Shown: positions 50,401-61,600 of the stretch, one piece after another
How positions within the stretch are numbered: position 1 is the stretch's first letter
Layout: the number at the start of each line of letters is the position of its first letter
NCBI GenBank assembly: GCA_010909165.1
Contig: VJWM01000144.1
Coordinates: forward strand, 124,001-188,000
DNA from: Anthoceros angustus
Lineage: Eukaryota > Streptophyta > Anthocerotopsida > Anthocerotales > Anthocerotaceae
Direction of reading: 5' to 3'
Length of the DNA stretch: 64,000 nt
Position numbers and translations under genes: made by a program
Notes under the pieces: generated by a model
Database searches by the model: none
The model's input: only the letters and a program-made list of their open reading frames with translations
Told to the model about the DNA's origin: nothing

Positions 50401-51693
50401 ATTCCACCTGGGAGGCTAAACACGAGGGCCGGCACTGCCACACTGTCAACCCCAATGCAGTACACTTTTGCACCACAAGATGTCCCTTGTGCATACTTCT
50501 GCAATCTTCCCATTGGGCATCTGGGCTTACATGACACCACACACGGGAACATGAGAGACGTCAATTTTGTGGCAGAGTCAGAGGACATCGACCTTGTGGA
50601 CAGGAAATATGCTTGGGAGAATCTGGTGTGGCAGAAATTTGCCACATGCACTGTAGATCCCAAGGCCGCGGTCACATCCACTTGGTCGAGTGTGGTGGCC
50701 ATGGAAGCAAGGGAGCAAGGCATCAGACCCGACAGTATGAGCGGCTCTGTAAGAACGGAGTTCTGGAGGAGCAAGGCATCAGACCAGAGAGTATGGTCCT
50801 GACACGACTGTCCCCAAAGATGAAATGACCCACGAGGCTTACTGGAAGCACTTGATGTTCAAGGATCCCTGCCAAGAAGATGATCGGAAGCAGTTCAAGA
50901 TGTGCAGCCACCACTGCTGCTCCGAAGATCATTCATCTGCAACTGGGACCACGCAACAGCGATCCTACTGCACTGAGAAGTTGTGGCACAAACCTGTGAG
51001 CAGGACGGGATCCACTTCCAGCGTAGGGTACGTGTCGGAAGATGGCCATGCCTTCGAGTGCAGTCACTTGAAATATGCTCCAAGCCATGTGGTGTTCGTC
51101 ATCGACAGGTCTGGCTCTATGGGCTACACAGACGTTAAGCCAACACTGGTGCAATTTGCAGCCTCCTTCAACAATCGACTGGGATGCGTGTACGAAGCCG
51201 TCCTCCGCTTCATCCGAACCCGGGTTGCGGGAGGTCAGCCGGATGTGGTGTCTGTTGTCTTTTCGATCGCAACGCCACCATCGCAGTGGAGAGGCAGCCC
51301 ATCTCGGAGACGCTTGTAGACGGTCTCCTCCGATACGGCGTCAGTGGGGACCCATTACTCGTGCGCCCTGGATCAGGTTCAGCAGATCCTGCAGCGAGCT
51401 TCAGTGGACGCCTCCATGCAAGCCAAACACCCTGCTGTCATCTTCCTGAGTGACGGTGAGAACATGGGTGGCACTGATCCGGTCGCCATGGTGAAGGACA
51501 TGAAGGACCTCGACCACAAGCTGGTCTTCCACACCATCCTCTTCGGGGCAGACAACGCGGGGAGGAGCTATTGAAGAGGATGGCATCCGCAGGCGCGGGG
51601 ACCTATCAGGTCAGCATCGACGAAGTGCAGCTCGCAAGGAGCTTTGAAGATCTAGCGAAGACCCTGAGGCCGAAGGTTGCTTCCCTCATGTAA
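44442..51693 (+). pseudogene. VWA-GTPase family copy D (full length, many frameshifts, chimeric)
   Basis: Nearly identical to copy C from the ATG at 44442 to about 50813, then different. Open pieces include 44416-45441, 45809-46504, 46943-47605, 47765-48253, 48432-48770 (P-loop), 48647-49303 (G3 DFEGLGS through the intron), 49333-50010, 50020-50331 and 50825-51319 (VWA start, DRSGS). It shares the breaks of C and adds many single-base losses in G, C or A runs. The exon end and intron (about 48807-48892) are read through in one frame because of an extra base loss at 48909. The VWA part matches copy F (63648-64000), not C. It ends at TAA 51691-51693. Probably a pseudogene, but homopolymer losses leave open assembly error. 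Confidence 0.8.
50714..50800 (+). repeat. 57-bp coding repeat in copy D, one unit plus terminal block
   Basis: GCAAGGCATCAGACCCGACA at 50714, followed by the terminal version GCAAGGCATCAGACCAGAGA at 50769. The unit is 2 bases shorter than in C, which breaks the frame. Confidence 0.85.
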
Positions 51694-51754
51694 TGTAGCC
51701 TTTTTGTATCATCGGCCTGTCATCTGCAGACTTCCAAGTGGGAAGTCAGATGTG

Positions 51755-51885
51755 CAGAGAGTATGTATTGCATGCTGCAGTTCATTGCCTTCAATTGGGA
51801 CAGACTTTTGGATCTCGTGGCGAATTTCGTTGGTGACCTGTGGAGGCCTACCGTATTGGGCTAGAAGTGTTCAAGTGTTCATCCC
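51755..51885 (+). pseudogene. PPR gene remnant behind copy D
   Basis: GCATGCTGCAGTTCAT at 51771-51786 matches 56560-56575. Then GACAGACTTTTGGATCTCGT through GACCTGTGGAGGCCTA and GAAGTGTTC matches 57155-57225 of the PPR gene. About 570 bp between the two blocks is missing. It shows that a PPR gene also once followed this copy. Confidence 0.65.
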
Positions 51886-52329
51886 GACCATTTTCCAATG
51901 CTGCCCGACTCAAAGCATGCAGCATAACTGTGATGAGAGCATGGCAAGCACCTTGCAAGCATTGGTGCTTGCAAGGGTTCCTGTGACGGAAGGCCATAAC
52001 CAGCATTCTTGCACTGCATATCTGAAATTCTGAATACAATCTCAGGGTCTCGCATGGTTGCCATGGAAACAAATAACGAACAGCCAATTAGGTACTCTGC
52101 TAAGCATCCGGTGCATCCATCCCTGAATGATCATGATCCCAGTTTTCTACGGGCTTGCTCAATCTAAAAACCATCCTTTCTGACCCAGCAGACACCTAAC
52201 AAAAAGCTTGCTTGCAATTCGCCTAGCTCAACAGAAATCAGTACATAAGCATCTGTACAGGAGCATCATTCAACTGAATGTCACTGCGCGTTCAGGTTGT
52301 CGTTTCCTTGTGCAGTGACATTCCAGTGC
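51886..52329. other. Spacer between copies D and E, no gene seen
   Basis: No coding pattern or known repeat. Homology to the 5' end of the family begins at about 52330. Confidence 0.45.
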
Positions 52330-54165
52330 TTTCTCTGCGTGTCCTTGCTGGGAGGAGGGTGGAGATCCAGAAGATCGGAGGGAATGCCGGAATTGAGTGA
52401 CGATGGCTAGCAGCGATGCAATTACCGAGGGGCCGACTTTGCACAGGCTGATGCACCTGAGGGACGACAATCCGAATCAGAGCTTTGTGGAGGTGGTCCT
52501 CTCACATCCAGATGAGATTGTGAAATTCTGCACTGAGGTCAGGCTCAAGTCAGAGGGAAAGACGTCGCTGGATTTCAATGCGTTGGACAACGAATCTATC
52601 CACGTTGTGGGACTGTACGGGAGCAAGAAGGTTCTCGCTCGAATTTTCTTGAAGCTAGGGTTTCAGACTGTGGTATCCTCGATGCTTGGCTCTCTTCATG
52701 TAGGGATTTATGGCTTTCTTCATCAGGGAGTATTGTTCATCTTTCTATTGGCATGGGGGTGAACGAATGCTGGAGGCCTCCAGGAAGAATGTGGAAGAGT
52801 TGCTGGAACTCCGGGACTCTATACGTCCGTCCATCGGTGCATTTTACGGGATCGCACATCACCTCAGCAGTGATGGGATCCTCGAATCATCCATCTTTTG
52901 CAGCATGCTGTGCAGAAGGCTGCCCCTCTTCCAGCCTCCTATATAGCCTTCGCCATTCAAGATTTGCTAACACCTACACATGTGCCCGACAGACTCCATC
53001 AATACCAACCCTCGGCATCACAGCTTACCAACACAGATTAGGGGGAGCACCCTTTCCCGATTCCGAAGTAGGGGATCGAGAAGCTGTCCGTTCAACGCTC
53101 GGTGCATGTTGGAGATGACGGTAACTCAGTTGTGCGCGGTGCAGTATCTCATGAATTCACGCTCCATGTATCAGGAAAGGAAACTACTGCTGGAACGGGT
53201 GCGAAAGGCCTGTGTTCAAGCCCGTGATGAATTGTCGAGCCAGTACAGAAAATGGTGAGGAAAGAGGTGGCCCCCTTGTTGAAGAAGATTGAATTTGAAG
53301 CAAAACGTAACACAAACTTCTTGGAGCACTAGTTTCAAAAGGAAGAACGGCAATTTGTGACCAGGTTACAAGAGCAGCTGTCCAGGGGACACTTCGACAA
53401 CATCGTCTGTACGTCCGAAGGTGTTTCTTGAAGCGTGGTCAGAAAGAAACCCTCATTGACATACCACGCAACTATGTTTCAGGTCGCAGCTCAGAAGCTG
53501 AAAACAGTGACAAGCTGGTACTCGATTTTGTGTCAGAACAGAACAGCGGATCGCGTGGAAGATAGCCGATCTTACACCAATGCAGAAGGATTTGGGCGCT
53601 CTCATGTTTGACTCCGGACTCCTCAAGTTTTACAATTTTGAAAGTAACTCCGTTCATCCCTGGGAGGAGAGAAATGGTGCTAGTTAACGAAGTTTGGGTG
53701 TTCCAACGTTCAAAGTTTGGGTGTTCGAAATCAGCACTGCCATGCTGAAACCAGGGGATATGCAGATACCTGGTCCTGCCCATAAGACTAGTGTTTCCAA
53801 AGATGGATCTTGTTTAATGGCCTTCTACAATTGTCTTCCAGACAGACCTTCCCTAGCAGCAGAGGGGTTGACGCAAGGCAGTGACCAGACTGGTACCCAG
53901 CTTGAAATGGACAAGTCTGCTGAAGGGTTTTTGAAGATTGAGGTCTATCTGCTTGGCGAATCAATAAGTCATCTGAAGACACTCTCGCTTGACTACACAG
54001 TAGCAGACGTAAGAAGCATTAATGCAACAGTGGTGGCCTTCGGATGACAGGTCCATCTCGTACGGACACAGGTCGGCAGACTGGCATTTCCGAGTCTGCA
54101 AGCAACGAAATGGGTGGCCATGGCTGTCCGGCTTTGGCCTATGTTTATCACATATTTGAGAAGTA

Positions 54166-54374
54166 GGCCTAGGCCAAATGAACACACATTTATAAGAACG
54201 CCGTATTAAGCATCCTGAGCTTGGATCGGTACTTAGATGGGGTGCCTAAAGGGAGTGGATGCCCTTGGTGCAAGTAGCTTAAGCACACCATGGTACAAGT
54301 TGTTAAGTACTAAGTCCTTGACGGAAATCCGTCCTTATTAGTGGACTTCAAAAAAATTCCTTCTTCTTCTTCTA
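54166..54374 (+). mobile_element. SINE-like element with (TTC)n tail, copy 3 (longest)
   Basis: It interrupts TTTGAGAAGTA|TGC.ACGAG, which is continuous in copy B (near 8276). The order ATTAAGC, GCTTGG and GTACTTAGATGGGGTGCC (about 54210-54248) parallels the A box, intermediate element and C box of 5S rRNA genes with nearly the same spacing. It ends in TTCTTCTTCTTCT. A possible 2-bp TA duplication flanks it. Confidence 0.75.
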
Positions 54375-54415
54375 TGCCACGAGCACCCCTCTGATCCGGA
54401 AGCCAAGACACCTTC

Positions 54416-54462
54416 ATCTCCATCTGCTTTTCGCTGGATCCAGCGAAAAGCAGCATGGAGAT
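54416..54462. repeat. Near-perfect 47-bp palindrome at a deletion junction
   Basis: The left arm (54416-54438) ends CTGCTTTTCGCTGGA and the right arm (54439-54462) starts TCCAGCGAAAAGCAG. The inner 30 bp are perfect; the arms extend further with one unpaired base. In copy B the left arm sequence is present (8330-8350) but the right arm is not. Confidence 0.9.
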
Positions 54463-56351
54463 CACAATATCCTCTTTTGTATGGCCATCAAAGACGTGGA
54501 TCCGGCAGACGTGGATGGCTTGACAGCAGAGTTCGAAGCGAAGATACTCCACATTTGTCACGACTCTCGGGACAATTTTCTCGCAAAGATGTACGGCGGG
54601 GAGGTTGAGATAGCAGCGATGCCACCCTTCCAAAAGTCGGAATGTCACGAAAGTGTTGCCACTGTAGCTAAAACTGTGGAGGAATTGAAAGCTGTCCACC
54701 ACAATGGCAACAGCCTTGCAGTAGACCTGAAGCTGATAATGGCTCAGATAGCTACCAAGGATTGGTCTGCATTTGACTCGAAGCGCTTACCTCTGAATGT
54801 GGAGCTCCTGAAGCGAGACGTGAAATCGGCCATAACTTTGGGAAAGCTTATGAGCCAGGGAGACCATGTTCTGACAGACTTTGCAACTCAAAAGGAAGTC
54901 GCCGATATGCCTGTTGAGGGTGATGGTGTTGTGTTCCATCTTAGTGACACTGGCTTGGCACTGTGCCCTTCGGTGGAGACCCAAGTGATGGGTGACATTC
55001 TTCAATCCCTGAATGACCGTTTTCAATGTGTGGAGAAGCGGACTGGTATGGATGATGAGCGTTGGCACACTTCCTTGGAGAAATTTCTCGTGGAATTGGC
55101 TGATAGACGGAGGAGAGAATTCTGGGATGGCTCAGGTGCAACACAGCAGAGTTCCAGGAGCTGGATGCATATGTTGATGTTCAGAAGCTTCGTTTAGAAG
55201 CCATTGCCACGCTGGCGGAGGTGAAGCGGAGCCTGTCCCTCTGTATCAGCAAGTGCGAGACCTGTTTCCTGAGATGCGTTTGGGAAAAAATCATCCAGGC
55301 AAGCATACGTGCAGGGGGATGCATCCGAGATTTGCATGATGCAGTGTAAAACCCAAGGCCGCGGTCACATCCACTTGGTGAGGTGTGGTGCGCATGCCCG
55401 TGGAAGCAAGGGGCTCTCTGCCTCGGGTCAGAGGAAGGCGCATCCCGTATTTGCCCTTTTTCTTACCTGCAGGGATCTGTCCAAGGCCTGCAAGGAAGGA
55501 ATTCATCAAGGAGCAAGGCATCAGACCCGAGAGTATGGGCCTGACACGACTGTCCCCAAAGATGAAGTGACCCACGCAGCTTATTAAAAGCACTTGAGGT
55601 TCAAGGATCCCTGCCATGAAGCCGATCGGAAGCAGTTCGAGATGTGTAGCCACTACTGCCGCTTGGAAGAACAAACATCGCAAAATCGATCCTACTGCAC
55701 TCAGAGGTTGTGGCACAAACCTGTCAGCAGGACAGAATCGACTGCTAGAGCAGGGCATGTGACGGAGGACGGCCATGCCTTCCGCTGCATTCACTTGAAA
55801 GACACTCCAAGCCACGCGGTGTTCGCCATCGACAGGTCAGGCTCTATGCGCGACAGGGACATGACGCCAACGCTGGCTAAGATTGCAGGCTCCTACGAAT
55901 TGAACAACCGGCTGGGATGCCTCTACGAAGTCGTTTTCCGCTTCATCCGGACCCGGGTTGCAGCTGGTTAGCCGGATGTCGTGTCTGTTGTCCTCTTGGA
56001 CCACAAGGCCACCATCGCATTGGAGAGGCAGCCCATCTCATAGACGCTTGTGGACGGTCTCCTCCAATACCCCACCAATTGGGGAACCGATTACTCACGC
56101 GGCCTGAAAAGGTTGAGGAGATGGTGGAGCGAGCTTCAGATGAAGCCTCCATGCAATACATGAAGGACAGCAACCCCAATCTCGTCTTCCACACCATCCT
56201 TTTCGGGAGGGACAAGGACGTGGAGACATTGAAGAAGATGGCAGCTGTGGGCACGGGACCGCACCACATCAGCAGCGATCAAGTTGAGCTAGCAAGGAGC
56301 TTTGTAGGTTCAGACGTGAGTCTGCGGCCCCAAGTCGCTTCCCTCACGTAA

Positions 56352-58183
56352 CATGTAGCCTTCTGTACTGCGTCGTCGGCCTATCATTTGCGCACTTCCC
56401 AGTCGGATGTGGGGACTGTATGTGTGTAGGTATTGCGGACTAGGTAATGTGTGATCAGTAGTTTTATGACGCCTGCATTTCCAAGGCGCGCTTCTCCGGG
56501 TCCGATTCCTGTTTTGTTGTCTCCAGCCATGAGCGGGCCTTGCAAGATCTTTCCGCAGCGCATGCTGCAGTTCATGTCTTCGCTTGAATGGGCAGGTGCT
56601 GCCCGCATGCTATCCAGCGACGTTCATTGTCCTGGTATGCACACGTACAGAGGAGGAGAAGGCGGTGCCCTGCTTGGTCCGGTTCTGCCTGGAATGCTGC
56701 CTTCTGCAAGGCAGACGAGCAATGAGTGGGCATGGAGTGTGAGGTGACCATGCGGGACACGCAGCTGCAGGTTGGGATTTGGGATGACAATGCCGTGTGT
56801 TTCTATGTCTCTGGAGACTCCTGGTGGAAGGTGGGTTTCTCTGCTTATTCAGCTTGGTATCTGACAGATGACATGAAATGGAGGTACTACTGTGAATCTG
56901 TTTGTAACCTGCATGTTGGGTTTTCTAGGTGGCGGATTACTGCTGGAGATATTGACCCATCATGGGACATCGAAAATTTATGCAAGGAAGGGAAACTGGA
57001 GAGGGCACTGGTTGCCTTGCAGCGCATGGATGACCATGGTGGTGTAGCTTCGGTGCACATTTATAGGCACCTTTGCAGGCCTGCACGAGAAAGAAGGCCC
57101 TTGCCGAGGCCAAAGTGGTACATGCTCATCTGGAAAAATGTGGGCTGGAATCTAACAGACTTTTGGATCTTGTGGTGACTACGTTGGTGAACTGTGGAGG
57201 CCTAGGGGATGGGCTGGAAGTGTTCCAGAGGTTGTCACAGCGGACTGTTTTCTCGTGGACAGCCGTCCTTGCAGGGCATGTCAAAGCTGGTAAATGCCGG
57301 GAGGCTCTTGCAGGGTATGAGCAGATGCTTCAGGAAGGTATCCAGCCTGACAATCATACCTTTGTGTTGCGCTACTCAAGGCCTGCAGCAGATTACAAGA
57401 TCTGCAAGAGGGCAAGCGCATTCATTCTGAGGCTGTGGAATATGGGTTGAAACAGACGTTTTGTGGGAAGCTCCTTGTTAGTATGTATGCCAAGTGTGGG
57501 AGCATTACGGACGCACAGCAGGTCTTTGACAGATTGTCCGAGCGTAATGTAGTCTCATGGAACGCGATTCTTGCAGCCTATGCTCAACAGGGCCAAGGAG
57601 ATCATGCTTTGCAGATCTATTGTCGAATGCAACGTGAGGGGTAAGTCCAGATGCACGGACATTTGTAAGTGTTCAGCTCCAAGCTTGTGGTGCAATCTCT
57701 GAGGATGATGACCTCACAGTTGTCAATGGGCAAAGGTTAAGATGCGGTTGCTGCAACAGGGAAAGGTATTGCATGCTGCAGCCGCTGTCAGAGGGTTTGA
57801 TTCAGATCTCTTTGTTGGTAGCAGTCTGGTTAGTATGTATGCCAAGTGTGGGAGCCTTTTGGATGCGCAACAGGTCTTTGATGGATTGACACAGCGAGAT
57901 ACAGTGTTGTGGGCTGCCATGGCTGCAGCATATGCTCAGCAAAACCAAGGAGAGATGGCGTTGCAGATGTATCAGCAGATGCAGGAAGCAGGGATCAGTC
58001 CGAATCAGCGAGTTTTTGTTAGTGCTCTTCAGGCATGTGGAATACTTGCAGAAAAGGAGATAGGTACATCCATGGATGGGAGTACTGTCAAGATTAAGTC
58101 ATTGAGGAAGGGAAGGAGATTCATGCCGTGGCTACTCATAGAGGTGTTGGGAAAGACATTTTGTTGGGAATGCTGTTAACGTA
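56352..58183 (+). pseudogene. PLS-type PPR gene, frameshifted and cut off by a copia LTR
   Basis: PPR proteins bind organelle RNA through 35-residue helical repeats. Repeats are visible in four frames: HAHLEKCGLESNRLLDLVV and LSQRTVFSWTAVLAGHVKAG (57073-57450), VSMYAKCGSITDAQQVFDRL and NVVSWNAILAAYAQQGQG (57435-57644), then VLHAAAAVRGFDSDLF with VSMYAKCGSLLDAQQVFDGL and QACGILAEKE (57742-58179). An upstream ORF (56726-57178) includes DIENLCKEGKLERALVALQR, the usual start of this subfamily. Frame changes occur near 57090, 57370, 57645 and 58115. The coding sequence stops at 58183, where an LTR begins inside a GN.LLT.YG motif, so the C-terminal repeats are missing. About 370 bp before 56726 resemble the 3' flank of copy A. 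Confidence 0.8.
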
Positions 58184-58371
58184 TGTAGCACCCTAGCCCT
58201 TAGGGCACGATTCACATAAAGCAGAACTTAATAGGCACATAACAAAACGTCACGTGACGGTTACAACACATGACGCTTGGGCACAGCCCTTGTGTATTTG
58301 AGCACTTCTGCTCGCCATGCTTATTATTCAATCCATTCTTGAACAATCGATCCCGGTCCATGCGACCTTCA
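58184..58371 (+). repeat. 5' LTR of copia element 2 (188 bp)
   Basis: Begins TGTAGCACCCTAGCCC directly after the PPR homology and ends CCTTCA, like the LTR of element 1. It is followed after two bases by a primer site. No second LTR was found in the window. Confidence 0.7.
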
Positions 58372-58373
58372 CA

Positions 58374-58384
58374 TGGTATCGAGC
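58374..58384 (+). promoter_or_regulatory. Primer binding site of copia element 2
   Basis: TGGTATCGAGC, two bases after the LTR. It shares GGTATCGAGC with element 1 and resembles the initiator tRNA-Met complement. Confidence 0.7.
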
Positions 58385-59023
58385 AGGCGCCACCGCACCC
58401 TTGATATCTACAGCACATAACAATGAGACATAAATATCTATAAGCATGCCGGGCTTACGCAGAGGAGGCGTGTTCAAGAGCAAATAGAATTGCTCAAACC
58501 CGAAATTCAAAGAAGCCATAGAGAGCAGCGCTACAAGGAAGAGCGAAAAACCTATGGCACTATGCCGATCCGGACGCTCCGTTCTTCTTGTGCTGAAGAA
58601 CTATACTTGAGAGGCTTTGTTGACCCGTGACTATGATTGGGCATACGTACACCTCTCTTCTCTCTACACACAATAAAAGGTACCAAACAACACACAATGA
58701 TCAGGCAGTTTACAACTACGATTGACGTGCACATCCCAATTGATCCAGCACAAGTTAAGGAATCCATAATATGCAGCCTACAAAACCTCTGACCAAAGCG
58801 CCTCCTCAAAGTGCCAGCTCACCGGACAACCTCTACATCTTGCCTCCAACACCGAAATTGGAGAATTTCAAAACAACATCATTCGAAGCGCAGCACTTAG
58901 AGGCCAATGCTCCCAATACCACTTGCGGACTTTATAAAATTCTACTCGCCTCCAAGTAGAAACCACATGTCTACTTAGGCACAGTTATCACCCTCTAAGC
59001 AGCCAATCTATAGCACTTACCAC
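58385..59023 (+). other. Leader of copia element 2
   Basis: Non-coding stretch between primer site and gag start. An ORF at 58771-58959 lacks gag features. Confidence 0.5.
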
Positions 59024-61012
59024 AATGGCCACATCCTCCATCACTGTCGAAGAGGACCGCTTGACGCCAGCAGCCTAATTTATTTTGTTTGGAAATTTCG
59101 CATTCTGAAATTTTGAAAGAACGTAAGCTATGGGCCTCGTTGGTGGCGTTGGAAACCCTCACAAAAAGCAAAAATCCACACCGCGGCAGAGAAAGAGGTG
59201 GGAAGATAAAACCAACAGTTAAAAACATCCTCATGCAATCCATGAGGTGGAACGTCGCAAATCGCCGGTGTAGAGGGCATGTTGGAACAACACATATATG
59301 CCTCAACAGACATTATGCACTGCTGCACACTATTAAAAATTTCTTCGGACTTGAATGTCCGAGACCCAGTGGATCAACATACCATGCACTTTAGGAGCTG
59401 GATGACAAAGTTCTGACCACAGCTTCGTCATCCAAGAAGATCTCTCTCTGTTCTCTTGTCCACCTTGCCGAGTCATGGGTCGTCGTCGTCAATCCCTACA
59501 AGGCGTACAACCTCTCACTCAACAAGGTTATTCAATGACTTGTTGAAGAGGCTAGAAGGAAACTACACCACTCATTTAGGGGAATCTTCATCAAGAGCAT
59601 TTTTCACAGGGGCCGCGGATCCAGGCGAGGCAACAACTTTAGAGGCGGCACGGCGGGGGCACTTACCCCAGCAATAGAGGACATGGAGCTTATAATCCTT
59701 CATGGAAACCAATATGTGGATCTGTAAAATCCCGGTCACACCCCGAAGAATGCAGAAACGATTAGCTGCAGCCAACCCAAGGCAATCGTGGCAACTCGCC
59801 TCACTATGAAGCGACACTCAAGGGCCTTTCTCACACAAGTGAGCCAATTACAGTCCGACCAGCCTCACCTTCCACCCTCGTAGCTTCATGTCTTTCAAAG
59901 ACACTGACAACACACTGGTACATAGATTCAGGCATCCCAAAGACATGACACCACATCGTGAATATTTTAGCCAAGTCAACCCCACCACACCTCCCCATTT
60001 TAGACTTGGGACGATACTAAACACACCATTTCGTGTCACGGAACCGTAGACCGCATGTCCCTAATTCTACCCTACAAATATCAGGGCGTCCGGTACCTAG
60101 CTTGGAAGAACCTATTTTCAGTCAGGAAGGTTGATCAATCCGTTATGTGTGCTTTGGTGGAGGTCATGCGTTATTGAGACTTTACAAGGAGATCTAATAG
60201 CCACGGGGACTTGAAAGACGACGACCTCTATCACCTGAATGTCACAACTTCTCCGGCTGCCCAGCCTTCCTCCCTATCTGCAGCCACAAGCACCAATGAG
60301 TCTTACTTGTGGCATGCCCGCCTTGGCCACATGCACACTCAGCGGATGAAGGACATGTTAAAAACCCAGGCAGCTGCAGGCATTCCACTCACCAGGATTG
60401 AAGATTTTGGCATTTGTGAGGCCTGCTCACTAGGCAAGAGTCATCGGTCCCCATTTCCAAAAGGGCCCACGAGAGCAACAAGAAGACTCAACTTGTACAC
60501 ACCGATTTATGTGGCCCCTTCAAAGCGATCGGTGTTCTATCTTTACTTCATGCCTGATTGATGACTACTCACGCTTCACGTGCTCTACCGGAAAACATAA
60601 GGCACAATCCTTTACTTGCACGAAGACTATAAAACACAGGCTGAAAAGCAAGCGGAGAATCCTTACTCACTATTCGCTCGCGCGGTGGCGAATTCAACTC
60701 GATCAATTCACGCAATTTTGCAGATCACGGGATCAGCAGGCGGTTACTACCCCACATACATCCCAACAGAACGGTGTAGCAGAGAGGATGCACAGAACCA
60801 TACAGGACTGCGGTCTATCAATGCTGATCCATGCAGGCCTACCCAAAAGCTACTGGCCTGAAGCCATGTCTCACGCAGTATACATTCTGAACCGGAGCCT
60901 TACCTCCTCCTTACCACAACTCACACCTTTCGAAGCCTGGACAGGGTCGAAACCCGACCTATCCACCCTCAGAGTGTTCGGCTCAACAGTATATGTACAT
61001 ACAACATGGTAA
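59024..61012 (+). pseudogene. Ty1/copia element 2, gag to integrase, interrupted
   Basis: The ATG at 59024 gives MATSSITVEEDRL, a typical gag start, followed by ERKLWA. Frame breaks follow. Protease text is at about 59910 (HWYIDSG, with IPKDMTPH where ASKHMTPH is usual, so the DSGA core is altered). ORF 60211-60561 gives LYHLN, LWHARLGHMHTQRMKDM and CEACSLGKSHRSPFPKG (pre-integrase zinc-binding H/C residues). ORF 60509-61012 gives QQNGVAERMHRTIQD and PKSYWPEAMSHAVYILNRS (integrase core), then ends at VFGSTVYVH, where another repeat begins. RT is absent. It is defective. Confidence 0.85.
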
Positions 61013-61600
61013 TATTTGAAAGGGCTGAATATACATCAAGCGGCTTCATAGGCCAATATACGCTAAACAGGGTTTGTGATGGGTATCAAACTGGTTCTAT
61101 GGTACATAGATAGCGGAAAACATCGAAAAATTAGGGTGTTCCACATGTGGATCAAGGATCCATGGATGATGGTGGACCGGGAATGGTGTGCACGCTAACA
61201 CAATACATGATTCCAAGGGAATGGAGACCCATGCCGTATGAAATTGCATTACGCAGCGTATAAATCTGTCTTGTAGTAATTGAGGCTTATTTATGTATGT
61301 CCTCACGACCTCGCCAACCCAAAAGCGTAATACATGGACTTTCCGAAAGGAATACATCGGTTGCACCTCAATATGGAGGACACCGTGCCTGCGTCGGGTG
61401 AGGAGGAATGGGCGCATGCCGGCGCCCATTTTAACGCCATGGTCACTTGCTCGTCAGATGTGCAGAGTCAGTCGGGGTAATTCGCAGCATGCCGGCCATA
61501 TAGCCGTGACCCCGCTCCCTTGCAAGGTCATGAATGAGATGGTGCCGCCCGTCTCAACCGATGCCATAGTGAACTGAATTCTCTGTTTTGCGTGGTCCAC
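61007..61600 (+). mobile_element. Unclassified repeat inserted in copia element 2
   Basis: It starts TAATATTTGAAAGGGCTGAA and runs through TATACATCAAGCGGCTT, matching the ends seen in reverse at 34372, 36473 and 38206. Further shared blocks are GATGGG.AT and ATTAGGGTGT. GGGCGCATGCCGGCGCCC at about 61410 is a decayed form of the 33.5-kb palindrome. The right end is not defined. No transposase was found, so it may be non-autonomous. Confidence 0.5.

Larger units (their letters stand above)
52330..56351 (+). pseudogene. VWA-GTPase family copy E (decayed, G domain lost)
   Basis: The N-terminal piece has an ORF from ATG 52403 (MASSDAITEGPTLHR) to 52762, where an extra T breaks the frame. After unrelated sequence (about 52790-53140), helical (53150-53420) and propeller-like (53640-54060) parts follow with gaps. 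A SINE interrupts at 54166-54374. A deletion with a palindromic junction (about 54440) removes the P-loop and G3 region; the frame resumes at MAIKDVDPADVDG (54481). Most of the Cys-rich region is missing (junction about 55312). The VWA part has DRSGS (about 55830) but an in-frame stop at about 55969 and lacks the second MIDAS Asp segment. It ends at TAA 56349-56351. Non-functional. Confidence 0.8.

Noticed and set aside
13235-50813. Copies C and D as the two LTRs of one giant retroelement
   Set aside because: They encode the gene family itself, lack TG...CA ends and primer sites, and the DNA between contains several unrelated elements.
54200-54260. True 5S rRNA gene
   Set aside because: Only the internal promoter-like part resembles 5S. 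The rest does not, and it ends in a TTC tail.
56820-56935. Second intron in the PPR gene (GAAG|GTGGGT ... TTCTAG|GTGG)
   Set aside because: The splice-like signals are present, but the upstream exon has no recognisable PPR content, so I could not confirm it.
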